Shown in pieces: positions 1-8,692 of a DNA stretch of 64,000 nt (position 1 is its first letter; every line of letters starts with the position of its first letter). Under the pieces are notes generated by a model. It was given only the letters and a program-made list of their open reading frames with translations, was not told the origin of the DNA and ran no database searches. Origin of the DNA: Pedobacter psychrodurus (GTDB taxonomy: Bacteria > Bacteroidota > Bacteroidia > Sphingobacteriales > Sphingobacteriaceae); NCBI RefSeq assembly GCF_004331735.1, contig NZ_SJSO01000007.1, forward strand, positions 186,001-250,000, in the 5' to 3' direction. The translations under genes were made by a program, and so were the position numbers.

Positions 1-2
1 TG

Positions 3-1955
3 GAAGTATATACACATGGTACACGTAATGTTTATGATGTAGCTATTGATCCTTACATGAACGTTTTTACCAGAGAAAATACCAATGATGGTGGAGGATG
101 GAATGTTCGTTTTTCGCACCACATACAATCTGGAGAATATGGTTACCCGGTTTTATTTCAGAATTTTACTGATGAGATTATTCCAGCACTTGCAGATTTA
201 GGTGGAGGATCGGGTACAGGCGCATTATTTATGGATGAACCAAACTGGCCTGAACAATATAACCATGTACCAATGATGGCCGATTGGGGCAGAAGCATGC
301 TTTATATTCACAGAGTTACCACTGATGGCCCAACCTTTACACAGAAAGACGAAGAGTTTATTAAACTACCTCAGATTACCGATCTTGATGTAGACGGTTC
401 AGGAAGACTATATCTGTCTGCTTGGGATGGCGCAGGTTATTCCGGTAGTCCAAATAAAGGCTACATTGTTCGTGCAGTGCCAAACAACTGGACATACAAA
501 GCTTTTCCTGATGTTAAAAAAGCTTCAATTAAAAAATTAACCGAGCTCCTTAAATCGAATAGTGCTGTAGCCCGTTTAACTGCTTCGCAAGAATTGGTTT
601 TACGCAACAATAAGCAAGCTATTGCAGCGGCTTTAAAAGTTGCTTCCGATCAAGGTTTAGCACTTGATGTTCGTATAGCCGGTATGTATACCTATGCACA
701 GCTAACCAAAGAAAATGGCATTGCAACTTTAGTAGAATTTACTAAAGATAAAGCAGTTAAGGAATTTGCTTTAAAAGCACTTGCTGATCGTAAAGCCAAT
801 ATAGACAAAGTACCAGTTGAGCCATTTTTACAGGGCTTAAAAGATTCTTCTCTCCGCGTTCAGGCTGCTTCTATAATTGGTTTAAACCGTTTGGGCAGGG
901 CAGAGGTTGCCAATGTGCTTTTACAAACCAAGGTGCCTGCTTCTTTTACAGCACCTGCAAAAGGTACTGAAGGACCTCATGCAACACCAAATTCAGCCAT
1001 TATTTTGCCTCACTTAGCTGTTCGGGCCTTAGTTGATCTTCAGGCTGTAGATGCTTTGCTTGCTGCAGTTAAAACCGAGAATTCTACCCTTGCACTTTGG
1101 GCATTACGTTATATACACAACGAAAAAGCTGTAAACGGGCTGATCGAAAACCACAAACAATCGAATGATGAGAAATTAAAACAACAGATCCTGGTTACAT
1201 TAGGCCGTTTGTATAAAAAAGAAATTGCCTACGATGCTACCTGGTGGTGGGGTACACGCCCTGACTCTCATGGTCCATACTTCAAGGCTGTTTCGTGGGA
1301 AGGTTCTCCTATTATAGAGAAATTTATGAAAGAAGAGGCTACCAAAGCCGGAGCGCAAGGAAAACAATTTTACGTTGATTTAAATGCACGCCAAAGGATG
1401 GATATTGCTGAATTTGCCGAAGAAGAAAAAGTAGCGGCAGCTGAGGAACCAAAAATTGATTTAGATAAGATCAAAAACAAAAAAGGTCAGGTAGGTAAAT
1501 CATCTATCGAAGATGTATTGTTGGCTATCAATAAATTAGAAGGCAATCCGTTAAAAGGGAAAAATATTTTCAATAGTCAAGGTTGTATTGCCTGCCATAG
1601 CTTAAGCAAAAGTGAGAAAATGAAAGGTCCTTTTATGGGGCAGATCGGCTCTATTATGAACCGTGAGCAGATTGCAGAGTCGATATTAAAACCTAATGCC
1701 TCCATTTCTCAAGGATTTGCTTCGGTAATGATTACTGCCAAAGGTGATCGTACCTATATGGGCTTTATTACAGAAGAAACAGCTGCCAAAGTAGTGGTTC
1801 GTAATATTGCAGGAGAGGTTTTTACCATTAAAGCAGGCGATATCCTGTCGAGAAAAGAAATGGAAAATTCGATGATGCCAGAAGGTTTGGCCAATTCATT
1901 ATCATATGAAGAACTGGCTTCGTTAGTTACTTTTTTATCTGAACAGAAGAAATAG
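3..1955 (+). CDS. PVC-type haem-binding HEAT-repeat protein with C-terminal cytochrome c domain (5' end outside window)
   Basis: The frame is open to the left edge (it reads on upstream of the first in-window ATG at 57), so the N-terminus is missing. The visible part begins with the end of a propeller-like region. A long alpha-helical stretch of HEAT-like repeats follows (roughly residues 150-300 counted from the ATG at 57). The C-terminal cytochrome c domain has one haem motif, CIACH, at 1584-1598. The last 140 residues match the Planctomycete-type haem-binding domain fused to putative membrane-bound dehydrogenases in Bacteroidota. These proteins probably act outside the inner membrane as sugar or alcohol oxidoreductases, but substrates are rarely known. 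A lyase gene follows after 38 bp and may be co-transcribed. Family assignment is good; the reaction is not known. Confidence 0.8.
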   Translation, partial: EVYTHGTRNVYDVAIDPYMNVFTRENTNDGGGWNVRFSHHIQSGEYGYPVLFQNFTDEIIPALADLGGGSGTGALFMDEPNWPEQYNHVPMMADWGRSMLYIHRVTTDGPTFTQKDEEFIKLPQITDLDVDGSGRLYLSAWDGAGYSGSPNKGYIVRAVPNNWTYKAFPDVKKASIKKLTELLKSNSAVARLTASQELVLRNNKQAIAAALKVASDQGLALDVRIAGMYTYAQLTKENGIATLVEFTKDKAVKEFALKALADRKANIDKVPVEPFLQGLKDSSLRVQAASIIGLNRLGRAEVANVLLQTKVPASFTAPAKGTEGPHATPNSAIILPHLAVRALVDLQAVDALLAAVKTENSTLALWALRYIHNEKAVNGLIENHKQSNDEKLKQQILVTLGRLYKKEIAYDATWWWGTRPDSHGPYFKAVSWEGSPIIEKFMKEEATKAGAQGKQFYVDLNARQRMDIAEFAEEEKVAAAEEPKIDLDKIKNKKGQVGKSSIEDVLLAINKLEGNPLKGKNIFNSQGCIACHSLSKSEKMKGPFMGQIGSIMNREQIAESILKPNASISQGFASVMITAKGDRTYMGFITEETAAKVVVRNIAGEVFTIKAGDILSRKEMENSMMPEGLANSLSYEELASLVTFLSEQKK

Positions 1956-1993
1956 TTTCCGCAATAAAATTTGATGAGGATGATCTGTAACGC

Positions 1994-3874
1994 ATGAAGA
2001 AAAATCAGCTTATCACAATTACATGTACGATCATAACCTTGTTTTGCTCAACGCTTGCAGTAGGGCAAAACAAGGAAATTGATTCAACTTTTAAGATGCC
2101 CCCGCATCCAAGATTATTGATAACCCATGAGCTTGAAAAACAGATCTTAGAAAATTTAAAGAGCGATCGGAGGTTTAAACAAATTCATCAAGCCATACTA
2201 TCAGCGGCTGATCATGTTTTAAATAAACCCGTATTAGAGCGGGTGATGATCGGCAAACGTTTGCTTGATGTATCAAGAGAAGCACTTAAAAGGATTTATT
2301 ACCTCTCTTACGCTTTTAGGCTTACACATGATAAAAAGTATTTAGCCAGAGCAGAAAAAGAACTGCTTGCTGTATCCGACTTTAAAGATTGGAACCCAAG
2401 TCATTTTCTTGATGTGGGCGAAATGACAATGGCTTTATCAATAGGTTACGATTGGTTATATCAAGATTTAGCCCAAACTACCCGAAGTATAGTTGCTCTT
2501 GCTATTCTTGAAAAGGGAATACAGCCTTCGACAGACAAAAGGTATAATAACTGGCTAAATATTACCAATAACTGGAATCAGGTATGTAATGCGGGTATCT
2601 CATTTGGTGCAATAGCTACTTTTGAAGCGCACCCTGCTTTATCAGCCAAACTGATTAACCGGGCAATAAAAAGTGTAATCCTGCCCATGAAACAATATGC
2701 CCCAGATGGGGCTTATCCAGAAGGTTATGGGTATTGGGAATATGGTACGTCTTTTAATGTGATGTTTATCAGTGCTTTGGAAGGCGTTTTTCATCACGAC
2801 TTTGACCTAAGTGCTCAACCGGGTTTCCTTAAAACTGCTGATTATCTGGCTAATATGACGGCTCCTTCGGGCACACCTTTTAACTATTCTGATAGCAGGG
2901 CAGCTGCCGAATTTAATCCTGCACTTTTTTGGTTTGCATCAAAATTAAACGATCTGGGCTTATTATGGGTAACTAAAAAACAGCTTGATGAACAAATGCC
3001 TTTACAGAATAGGTTGCTGCCATCTGCAATGATCTGGGGAGCTAAACTATCACTTAATCATATTCAGCCTAAAACTGCACAATTTTGGATCGGAAATGGT
3101 CCTAATCCGGTCGCTTTGATGCGAAGTTCGTGGACCGATCCGCAGGCTACTTTTTTAGGGTTTAAAGCTGGCTCGCCTAGTGTTAGCCATGGCCATATGG
3201 ATGTAGGGTCTTTCATCATGGAGTCGCAAGGGGTACGTTGGGCTATGGATTTTGGGATGCAGGAATACGAATCGCTCGAATCAAAAGGCATTAACCTTTG
3301 GGACAGTAAACAAAATGCACAGCGCTGGAAAATATTCCGCTATAATAATCTCGCACACAATACCCTTTCAATCGATAGTACTTTGCAGAATGTTAAGGGC
3401 AATGCTGCTTTTATCAGTAGTGCTGATAATGGTCAGTTTATGAACGCTGTTGCCGATCTGAGTACCTTATATGCAGATAAACTAAAAAAATCGATTAGAG
3501 GGGTGGCCTTGATCAATAAAAAAACGGTGCTGATCCGTGATGAAATAACCGTAGGAAACACTGATGTAACACTTCGGTGGTCGATGGTTACACCTGCTAC
3601 TGTGCAAATTATTGATAAACATACCATCGAATTAAGTTATGAAAACAAAAAATGCTATCTCTTCGTGGATACAAAAAGCGAAGTTAAAATGAAAACCTGG
3701 TCAACCGATCCGGTTACAGATTATGATGCCAAAAATCCAGGGACTTCGATTGTAGGATTCGAAGTAAAGCTCAAAGCGGGTAGCCAACAGGCCATATCAG
3801 TTTTTTTGAACGCTGAGAACCCATCAATAAAAAGCTTTTCTGCTAAACCCATAGCCAGTTGGCCTACAAAATAA
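1994..3874 (+). CDS. Secreted heparinase II/III-like polysaccharide lyase
   Basis: This 626-residue protein has an N-terminal signal peptide ending near VGQ (residues 1-25), so it acts in the periplasm or at the surface. Residues about 40-350 form the alpha/alpha toroid of the alginate-lyase/heparinase group, with the motif NNWNQVCNAG and a Tyr-rich stretch GYWEYG typical of the active cleft. Residues about 370-600 are the beta-sandwich heparinase II/III domain, with HGHMDVGSF and HNTL carrying the usual conserved histidines. Such enzymes cleave uronate-containing glycans by beta-elimination. Substrate cannot be told from sequence. It lies 38 bp behind a haem-binding oxidoreductase gene on the same strand. 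The start follows an AT-rich leader without a Shine-Dalgarno site, as usual for this phylum. Confidence 0.85.
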   Translation: MKKNQLITITCTIITLFCSTLAVGQNKEIDSTFKMPPHPRLLITHELEKQILENLKSDRRFKQIHQAILSAADHVLNKPVLERVMIGKRLLDVSREALKRIYYLSYAFRLTHDKKYLARAEKELLAVSDFKDWNPSHFLDVGEMTMALSIGYDWLYQDLAQTTRSIVALAILEKGIQPSTDKRYNNWLNITNNWNQVCNAGISFGAIATFEAHPALSAKLINRAIKSVILPMKQYAPDGAYPEGYGYWEYGTSFNVMFISALEGVFHHDFDLSAQPGFLKTADYLANMTAPSGTPFNYSDSRAAAEFNPALFWFASKLNDLGLLWVTKKQLDEQMPLQNRLLPSAMIWGAKLSLNHIQPKTAQFWIGNGPNPVALMRSSWTDPQATFLGFKAGSPSVSHGHMDVGSFIMESQGVRWAMDFGMQEYESLESKGINLWDSKQNAQRWKIFRYNNLAHNTLSIDSTLQNVKGNAAFISSADNGQFMNAVADLSTLYADKLKKSIRGVALINKKTVLIRDEITVGNTDVTLRWSMVTPATVQIIDKHTIELSYENKKCYLFVDTKSEVKMKTWSTDPVTDYDAKNPGTSIVGFEVKLKAGSQQAISVFLNAENPSIKSFSAKPIASWPTK

Positions 3875-3974
3875 GTAAGCGTTGTAGCTGATCTTAATCT
3901 CTACTTTCTAAGCGTTTATGTTAACGATAATTCTTTTTAAAAGGTAAAAGGATGAATTTTATTGTTACCGTCGA

Positions 3975-3996
3975 GCAATTTTTATCATAAAATTGC
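3975..3996. promoter_or_regulatory. Perfect palindrome upstream of cysE (candidate operator)
   Basis: The arms GCAATTTT (3975-3982) and AAAATTGC (3989-3996) are perfectly complementary across a 6-base spacer TATCAT. It lies just upstream of the candidate promoter at 4006-4035 and about 100 bp before cysE, where a regulator would bind. No regulator is identified. Confidence 0.45.
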
Positions 3997-4005
3997 GCCA
4001 GTTGT

Positions 4006-4035
4006 TTTGGTTTAAAAAAACAAAACTTACATTTA
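4006..4035 (+). promoter_or_regulatory. Candidate Bacteroidota-type promoter of cysE-cysM
   Basis: TTTG at 4006-4009 is followed after 18 bases by TACATTTA (4028-4035), seven of eight matches to TAnnTTTG. A start of transcription near 4041 would give a leader of about 50 bases containing the hairpin at 4050-4081. Confidence 0.4.
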
Positions 4036-4049
4036 GCGATTAAATCTAT

Positions 4050-4081
4050 ATACCTAGTCGATGAGCAGATCGAGCAGGTAT
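4050..4081 (+). promoter_or_regulatory. Leader hairpin immediately upstream of cysE start
   Basis: ATACCT (4050-4055) pairs with AGGTAT (4076-4081). TCGAT (4058-4062) pairs with ATCGA (4069-4073). A 2x2 internal loop separates the two helices and the apical loop is GAGCAG. The hairpin ends 11 bases before the ATG at 4093, within the ribosome footprint, so it could control translation. It has no U tract. It does not match a riboswitch class I recognise. Confidence 0.45.
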
Positions 4082-4092
4082 GACCACCAGTT

Positions 4093-4905
4093 ATGGAAGA
4101 CCATTTTTTTGAACAAATTATTAAGAACCCTCTTGAACAACCAAATATTCCACCCAATGAAGTGATATCCAGTTGGGCAGAAAAGCTAATTCAAGTACTT
4201 TTTCCAGAAAATTCTCCGAAGGTATTTTCAACAATTATAGAAGTAAAGGAGTGTATAGCTATTTTGGAGCTTGAACTTTATGATATCATATCTGCAAGTT
4301 GTAAGCTTAAAAATAGTGAATGTAAAAATGCAGCTGGTCAGTTTTTCGAAAAACTACCGGAGCTTTATCGTGTATTAAATACTGATATAGTAGCGATTTA
4401 TGAAGGCGATCCGGCGGCACAGAGTAGGTTTGAGGTAATTAGAACCTACCCCGGTTTTTATGCCATCTGTTTCTACAGGATTGCCCATATGCTTTATAAT
4501 TTCGGTATACCGCTGGTTCCAAGAATTCTTACCGAATACGCCCATTCTAAAACAGGTATCGATATCCATCCTGCAGCCAGTATTGGCGAGTACTTCCATA
4601 TTGATCATGGAACTGGGATAGTTATCGGCGAAACCAGTACAATAGGCCGTTATGTGAAACTTTATCAAGGGGTAACACTTGGCGCTTTGAGTGTTAAAAA
4701 AGCATTGAAAGGCAGCAAACGCCACCCAACAGTAGAAGATAGGGTAGTAATATATTCTGGAGCGACTATACTAGGTGGCGAAACCATCATCGGGCACGAT
4801 AGTATCATAGGAGGGAATGTATGGCTTACTGAAAGTATCCCTGCTTTTTCTACGGCTTATCATTCTCCAATAATTACTATTAGAAACCATAAAGAAACCA
4901 ATTAA
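4093..4905 (+). CDS. cysE: Serine O-acetyltransferase
   Basis: The product, 270 residues, transfers acetyl from acetyl-CoA to L-serine, giving O-acetylserine, the carbon skeleton for cysteine. The N-terminal half is alpha-helical as in the EpsC-type enzymes. The C-terminal half is a left-handed beta-helix of hexapeptide repeats containing DIHPAASIG, the active-site stretch FHIDHGTGIVIGET and YQGVTLGA. The cysteine synthase gene follows after 12 bp, so the two form an operon for sulfide incorporation. The C-terminus ends near TIRNH without the long tail used in E. coli to dock the synthase and for cysteine feedback, so feedback may differ. Upstream are a palindrome, a promoter candidate and a leader hairpin. 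Confidence 0.93.
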   Translation: MEDHFFEQIIKNPLEQPNIPPNEVISSWAEKLIQVLFPENSPKVFSTIIEVKECIAILELELYDIISASCKLKNSECKNAAGQFFEKLPELYRVLNTDIVAIYEGDPAAQSRFEVIRTYPGFYAICFYRIAHMLYNFGIPLVPRILTEYAHSKTGIDIHPAASIGEYFHIDHGTGIVIGETSTIGRYVKLYQGVTLGALSVKKALKGSKRHPTVEDRVVIYSGATILGGETIIGHDSIIGGNVWLTESIPAFSTAYHSPIITIRNHKETN

Positions 4906-4917
4906 ATATATTAAAAT

Positions 4918-5790
4918 ATGGCAGGAATAATCGATCTGATCGGAAATACGCCAATGGCTGAACTTCAAAAGTTGAATATTAACCCAGCTGTACGGGTATA
5001 TGCCAAATTAGAAGGAAATAATCCAGGCGGTAGTGTTAAAGATAGGGCATCGCTTAATATGATCAGAAGTGCGATAGAACGTGGTGATATAGCTCCCGGA
5101 ACTAAATTGGTGGAGGCCACAAGCGGTAACACAGGGATTGCATTGGCCATGATTGCAAGCTTATATAACTTAGAAATTGAACTGGTTATGCCAGCCAATT
5201 CTACACGCGAACGTAAGGTAACTATGGAAGCCTTTGGTGCAAAAGTAACCCTGTTAGAAAGTATAGAAGAATGCAGGGATTATGCGGAAGAAAAAGGAGT
5301 TTCAAAAGGATATTTTTTATTAAATCAATTTGCAAATCCAGATAATTACCTGGCCCATTATAAAACAACGGGACCAGAAATATGGAGAGACACCGAAGGG
5401 CAGATTACGCATTTTGTAAGCTCAATGGGTACCACTGGGACTATTATGGGCTGTTCGAGGTTTTTTAAGGAAAAAAATAATGATATTCAGATTGTAGGCT
5501 GTCAACCTACTGAAGGTTCTTCTATACCAGGTATCAGACGTTGGCCTGAAGAATATTTACCCAAAATATTCGATCCGCTACGGGTAGATCGGGTAATGGA
5601 TATTGCACAGGAAGAAGCAACTTTAATGTCGAGACGAATGGCTAAAGAAGAGGGTTTGTTTGCGGGTATGAGCTCGGGCGGTGCCTGTGCAGCTGCTTTG
5701 AAGATTGCCAGTGAACTAGATGAAGGAACCATTGTTTTTATCGCTTGCGATCGGGGAGATCGCTACCTGAGTAGCGATCTTTTTGGTTGA
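4918..5790 (+). CDS. cysM: Cysteine synthase B (O-acetylserine sulfhydrylase, CysM type)
   Basis: This PLP enzyme of 290 residues replaces the acetate of O-acetylserine with sulfide (or thiosulfate) to make cysteine. The PLP lysine is K41 in GGSVKDR; the substrate loop is TSGNTG, and the phosphate-binding loop is GTTGT. The stretch IRRWPEEYLP is characteristic of CysM rather than CysK. It follows cysE by 12 bp. The C-terminal codons, which encode the family's conserved D(R)YLSxxLF ending, also form a strong terminator hairpin (5758-5784), so the gene ends inside its own terminator. Confidence 0.93.
   Translation: MAGIIDLIGNTPMAELQKLNINPAVRVYAKLEGNNPGGSVKDRASLNMIRSAIERGDIAPGTKLVEATSGNTGIALAMIASLYNLEIELVMPANSTRERKVTMEAFGAKVTLLESIEECRDYAEEKGVSKGYFLLNQFANPDNYLAHYKTTGPEIWRDTEGQITHFVSSMGTTGTIMGCSRFFKEKNNDIQIVGCQPTEGSSIPGIRRWPEEYLPKIFDPLRVDRVMDIAQEEATLMSRRMAKEEGLFAGMSSGGACAAALKIASELDEGTIVFIACDRGDRYLSSDLFG
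5758..5784 (+). terminator. Rho-independent terminator lying inside the 3' end of cysM
   Basis: GATCGCTAC (5758-5766) and GTAGCGATC (5771-5779) form a perfect 9-bp stem with loop CTGA, followed by five T (5780-5784). The cysM stop codon lies downstream of it at 5788-5790. Confidence 0.8.
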
Positions 5791-5800
5791 GCATAAATCA

Positions 5801-6190
5801 TTAATCTTGTTGGGCTTTTTTTGATAAAAGCATCCGGACCCTTTGCGTAATGGCTTCCATTTCAAAGGGTTTTTCTATGTAATCATCCCAATGCGTTTTA
5901 TAATAAGCGCTATTATGAATGCCATTTCGTGATGACATGATCAGGATAGGAATGGAACCATGTACCGATAGCTTTAGTTCTGTACATATCGTTCTTCCAT
6001 CGGTCATACCTAACCAAATATTGATTAAAATAATATCAGGTTGGAAGGCAGCAACTTTGGTATGTAAATCCATCGCACTGGAAAGACCCATCGTAATGTA
6101 GCCTTCAAATTCGAAGATCATCTTTATGGCATCAAGCGTTGCAGGGTGATCTTCAATAATTAATATTTTTGGTTGAGATGCGGAAAACAT
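5801..6190 (-). CDS. Stand-alone receiver-domain protein lacking the phospho-acceptor aspartate
   Basis: The 129 residues make a single CheY-like receiver domain and nothing else. The acidic pair is E13-D14, the switch Ser/Thr position is S86, and the conserved lysine is K107 in EKPF. The residue that normally accepts phosphate is asparagine, N57 (context IILINIWLG; codon AAT on the minus strand). The protein therefore cannot be phosphorylated in the usual way and is probably a pseudo-receiver acting through protein contacts, or relies on another signal. It follows an OrfA-like DNA-binding protein gene by 16 bp and is probably co-transcribed with it. It converges with cysM. No output domain or kinase is nearby. 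Confidence 0.85.
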   Translation of the reverse strand: MFSASQPKILIIEDHPATLDAIKMIFEFEGYITMGLSSAMDLHTKVAAFQPDIILINIWLGMTDGRTICTELKLSVHGSIPILIMSSRNGIHNSAYYKTHWDDYIEKPFEMEAITQRVRMLLSKKAQQD

Positions 6191-6206
6191 TTCTTTGTGT
6201 TATTAA

Positions 6207-6524
6207 TTAAGGAAAGCGAAGATTACCTGTGCCTCTTTTTTTAAGCAGTAACTCAAATATTTTCGAGTCTGTTCTAGTGAGGGCATCAAGAGAGTTGCGT
6301 AAGCTCTGGTTTACCAGACTTAAATTGGTAAACATGGTTCTCAGTGTTTCGTTTTCATCTCCCAGCTCCAAAAGCTCATTGGCTATACTCCCAAAATCTC
6401 TAATCCAGCTGTCAAAACAGTCTTTATCAATTTCTAACGCAGTATAAATTTCTTCAGGATCTCTGCCGTTGTAAAAATCTTGGATGCTGCTAATAATTTT
6501 GGTAGGGGTGTTATTCGGTTTCAT
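6207..6524 (-). CDS. Small helix-turn-helix plus coiled-coil protein resembling IS3-family OrfA
   Basis: The predicted protein has 105 residues. Residues about 8-45 could form a helix-turn-helix (AL..D..CFDSWIRDFG resembles the HTH_Tnp stretch of IS3 OrfA). Residues about 50-80 form a leucine-zipper-like helix in which MFTNLSLVNQSLR mirrors the zipper MYADLSLENRALK of IS3/IS2 OrfA. There is no OrfB integrase downstream; a receiver gene lies 16 bp behind. This suggests a domesticated transposase DNA-binding subunit acting as a regulator, but the similarity is only by eye. A large inverted repeat (6541-6592) sits 16 bp before its start and is a possible target. Confidence 0.55.
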   Translation of the reverse strand: MKPNNTPTKIISSIQDFYNGRDPEEIYTALEIDKDCFDSWIRDFGSIANELLELGDENETLRTMFTNLSLVNQSLRNSLDALTRTDSKIFELLLKKRGTGNLRFP

Positions 6525-6540
6525 GGTTGGTTTTGCATGC

Positions 6541-6592
6541 TGTTGTGCAGAAGGCTAAACCGTCCCCTGTTTAGACCTCCTGCGGCACAACA
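6541..6592. repeat. 52-bp imperfect inverted repeat before the OrfA-like gene
   Basis: Outer arms TGTTGTGC (6541-6548) and GCACAACA (6585-6592) are perfectly complementary. Inner arms CTAAAC (6555-6560) and GTTTAG (6569-6574) pair around a loop CGTCCCCT, with partial pairing of AGAAGG with CCTCCT between them. It may be an operator, a leader hairpin of the minus-strand gene, or a remnant transposon end. Confidence 0.6.
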
Positions 6593-7157
6593 ATATTTTA
6601 AAAAGTTTTCATTAAGGATATGGACAAAGAAATAGAGCATTTGAGGCTTATCAAAATTTTTGTCTACGCACTAATACGCATCAATTTTAAATGTTTGGAT
6701 TTCATGGAATAAAAATAAAATTTAATTGATATTCAGTTTACTTTATATATAGTTTGATGAATCAGCGTTTTAAATAAGCCATGCCGTCAGGCGTGTAACA
6801 AATCATCCCGGAAAAGACCGTTTCTGTCGACATGGCTAAAAATGTGAGTACAACCCAGACAAAATGCATTAAGCCTGTTTGGTTAAAAAACGGTATCGCA
6901 CCGCGTGCACTCTAAATAGCTATATGCAAAGAGGGTGCGGCAGCTTGTTCTTGGTAATACTCATTTCTACGCACGTGTGCTTAAGTTCTTGTAGTAAAGA
7001 AAGTTAAGTAGTTTTTGATAATTTGTTATAGAAATAAAAGCAAAGAAAAAGTCATCTATTTTTGTATGTTATTTAGGACGATTTAATAAGGTCTAACATC
7101 CAGGAGTGTATATTTGCTTCACCATCTATTCCCAGTTTTAAAAATGTTCATCATTAA
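6593..7157. other. Non-coding stretch before the antiporter remnant
   Basis: I find no convincing gene here. Part is AT-rich (6600-6780). Around 6780-6960 the base composition is more mixed, but stop codons occur in all frames I read. It may hold a degraded remnant of the missing N-terminal part of the antiporter, though I could not align any of it. Confidence 0.4.
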
Positions 7158-8452
7158 TTAAATTTTACATGGGCCCTGGGTTTTTTGTTGGGTGGAATTA
7201 TTTCTCCACCAGATGCGGTATCAGCATTTGCCATACTTAAAAATGTTAAAGTACCTAAAAGGCTCACTACCATATTAGAAGGCGAAAGTTTATTAAATGA
7301 TGCATCCAGTTTGGTGGTGTTCCGCTTTGCTTTAGCGGCGGTAATGACAGGAAGTTTCGTGTTTAGTAAAGCCGCAGGTAATTTTGTAGTGGTTATTGTA
7401 ATGGGTATTTTGATAGGAATTGCAGTAGCCTTAGTTTTTTACGCTTTGCACCGATGGTTGCCCACCACTACAATATTGATATTATCCTTACTTTTTTAAC
7501 GCCATATGTAATGTATATCACTGCAGAGGAGTTTGAGTTTTCTGGTGTATTGGCTGTAGTGAGCGGTGGTTTGTTTCTTTCGGCCCGCAGAGACCAGATT
7601 CTTACCCATCGAAGTCGGTTGCAGGGCATAAATGTTTGGGAAGCCGTAGCTTTTGTACTGAACGGCTTTGTTTTCTTGTTAATTGGCTTAGAATTTCCGG
7701 TAATTATTCATGGTTTGGGTAACGATGGTCTTTTACCAGCTATCCGTTACAGTGCCATTATTTGCCTGGTTTTAATTGTTACAAGGTTAGCCAGTACATA
7801 CGGTGCATTATACTTTACGCGTTTCATCAGTCGTTATATTACCACAGCAGATCCAAATCCAGGTTGGAAAGCACCTTTACTTTTTGGCTGGGCGGGAATG
7901 AGAGGAGTGGTTTCTTTGGCTGCTGCACTTTCTATTCCGGTAGCATTAAAATCAGGTGAAGCTTTTCCTCAGCGTAACTTAATCTTGTTCATCACTTTCA
8001 GCGTGATATTGGTCACTTTGGTTTTACAAGGCCTAACATTACCAGCATTGATAAAATGGGTAGATATGCCCGATCCGGATTATACAGTTTCCTTCGAGCA
8101 ACAAAAACAAATGGTGAGAAAGAAATTATCCATGTTATCGTTAAAAATCCTGGATGAAAGGTATCACGATGCTTTATTGCATAACGATATGATCAGATCG
8201 ATAAAAATTCGTATTGAGGCAGAAATGAAATTGTTGAGAGATTGGGAAAAAGAGGAAAACATTTCAAGGTCTGAAGGCTTTTATCATGACTATCGCATCG
8301 CACTTGAAGATATTATGGCCGAACAGCGTATTTTGCTGAAAGGACTAAATAAAAAAGAGCAGATTAATGATGAGCTGATCAGAGAACAACTAGAACTGCT
8401 CGATCTCGAAGAAGAAAAACTTCGCAGGCATTTTAGTCAACGGGATATATAA
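7158..8452 (+). pseudogene. Na+/H+ antiporter (CPA1/NhaP type), 5'-truncated and frameshifted
   Basis: Homology starts abruptly at about 7158 (TWALGFLLGG, then IISPPDAVSAFA), which in intact antiporters lies about 120 residues in, so the first four or so membrane segments are missing. The first frame carries the ion-binding region GESLLNDASSLV and stops at 7499. The sequence continues in a second frame from about 7473 (NIDIILTFLTPYVMYIT), so one base appears to be missing near 7472. The rest has normal membrane helices (AGMRGVVSLAAALSIP) and a full cytoplasmic helical tail to 8452. The long intact tail argues for recent decay, or for a sequencing error at the frameshift, but the missing N-terminus makes function unlikely. 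Confidence 0.8.
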
Positions 8453-8692
8453 ATACCAAGCCTCTTTTTACTGCACAATTTCTCAGTTTATGCAATTAAA
8501 TGTATAATCATAAAGGAGTAATATGTCCACATTGTGCGGCGCCTTAAATTCGTAATTAATGATAAATGGCTAGCCGATACTACTTGTAACACTCTAACAC
8601 TGGCTATTTGAGTTACGTGTGCATAAATGCCTATAAGTAACAGCTGAAAGGATTAAAATATAATGATATATTTGCTAATTAATTTAGTAAGC

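Noticed and set aside
8523..8555. Tiny frame (10 residues) behind AAGGAG
   Set aside because: Shine-Dalgarno sites are little used in this phylum, the frame is minimal, and nothing regulated follows closely.
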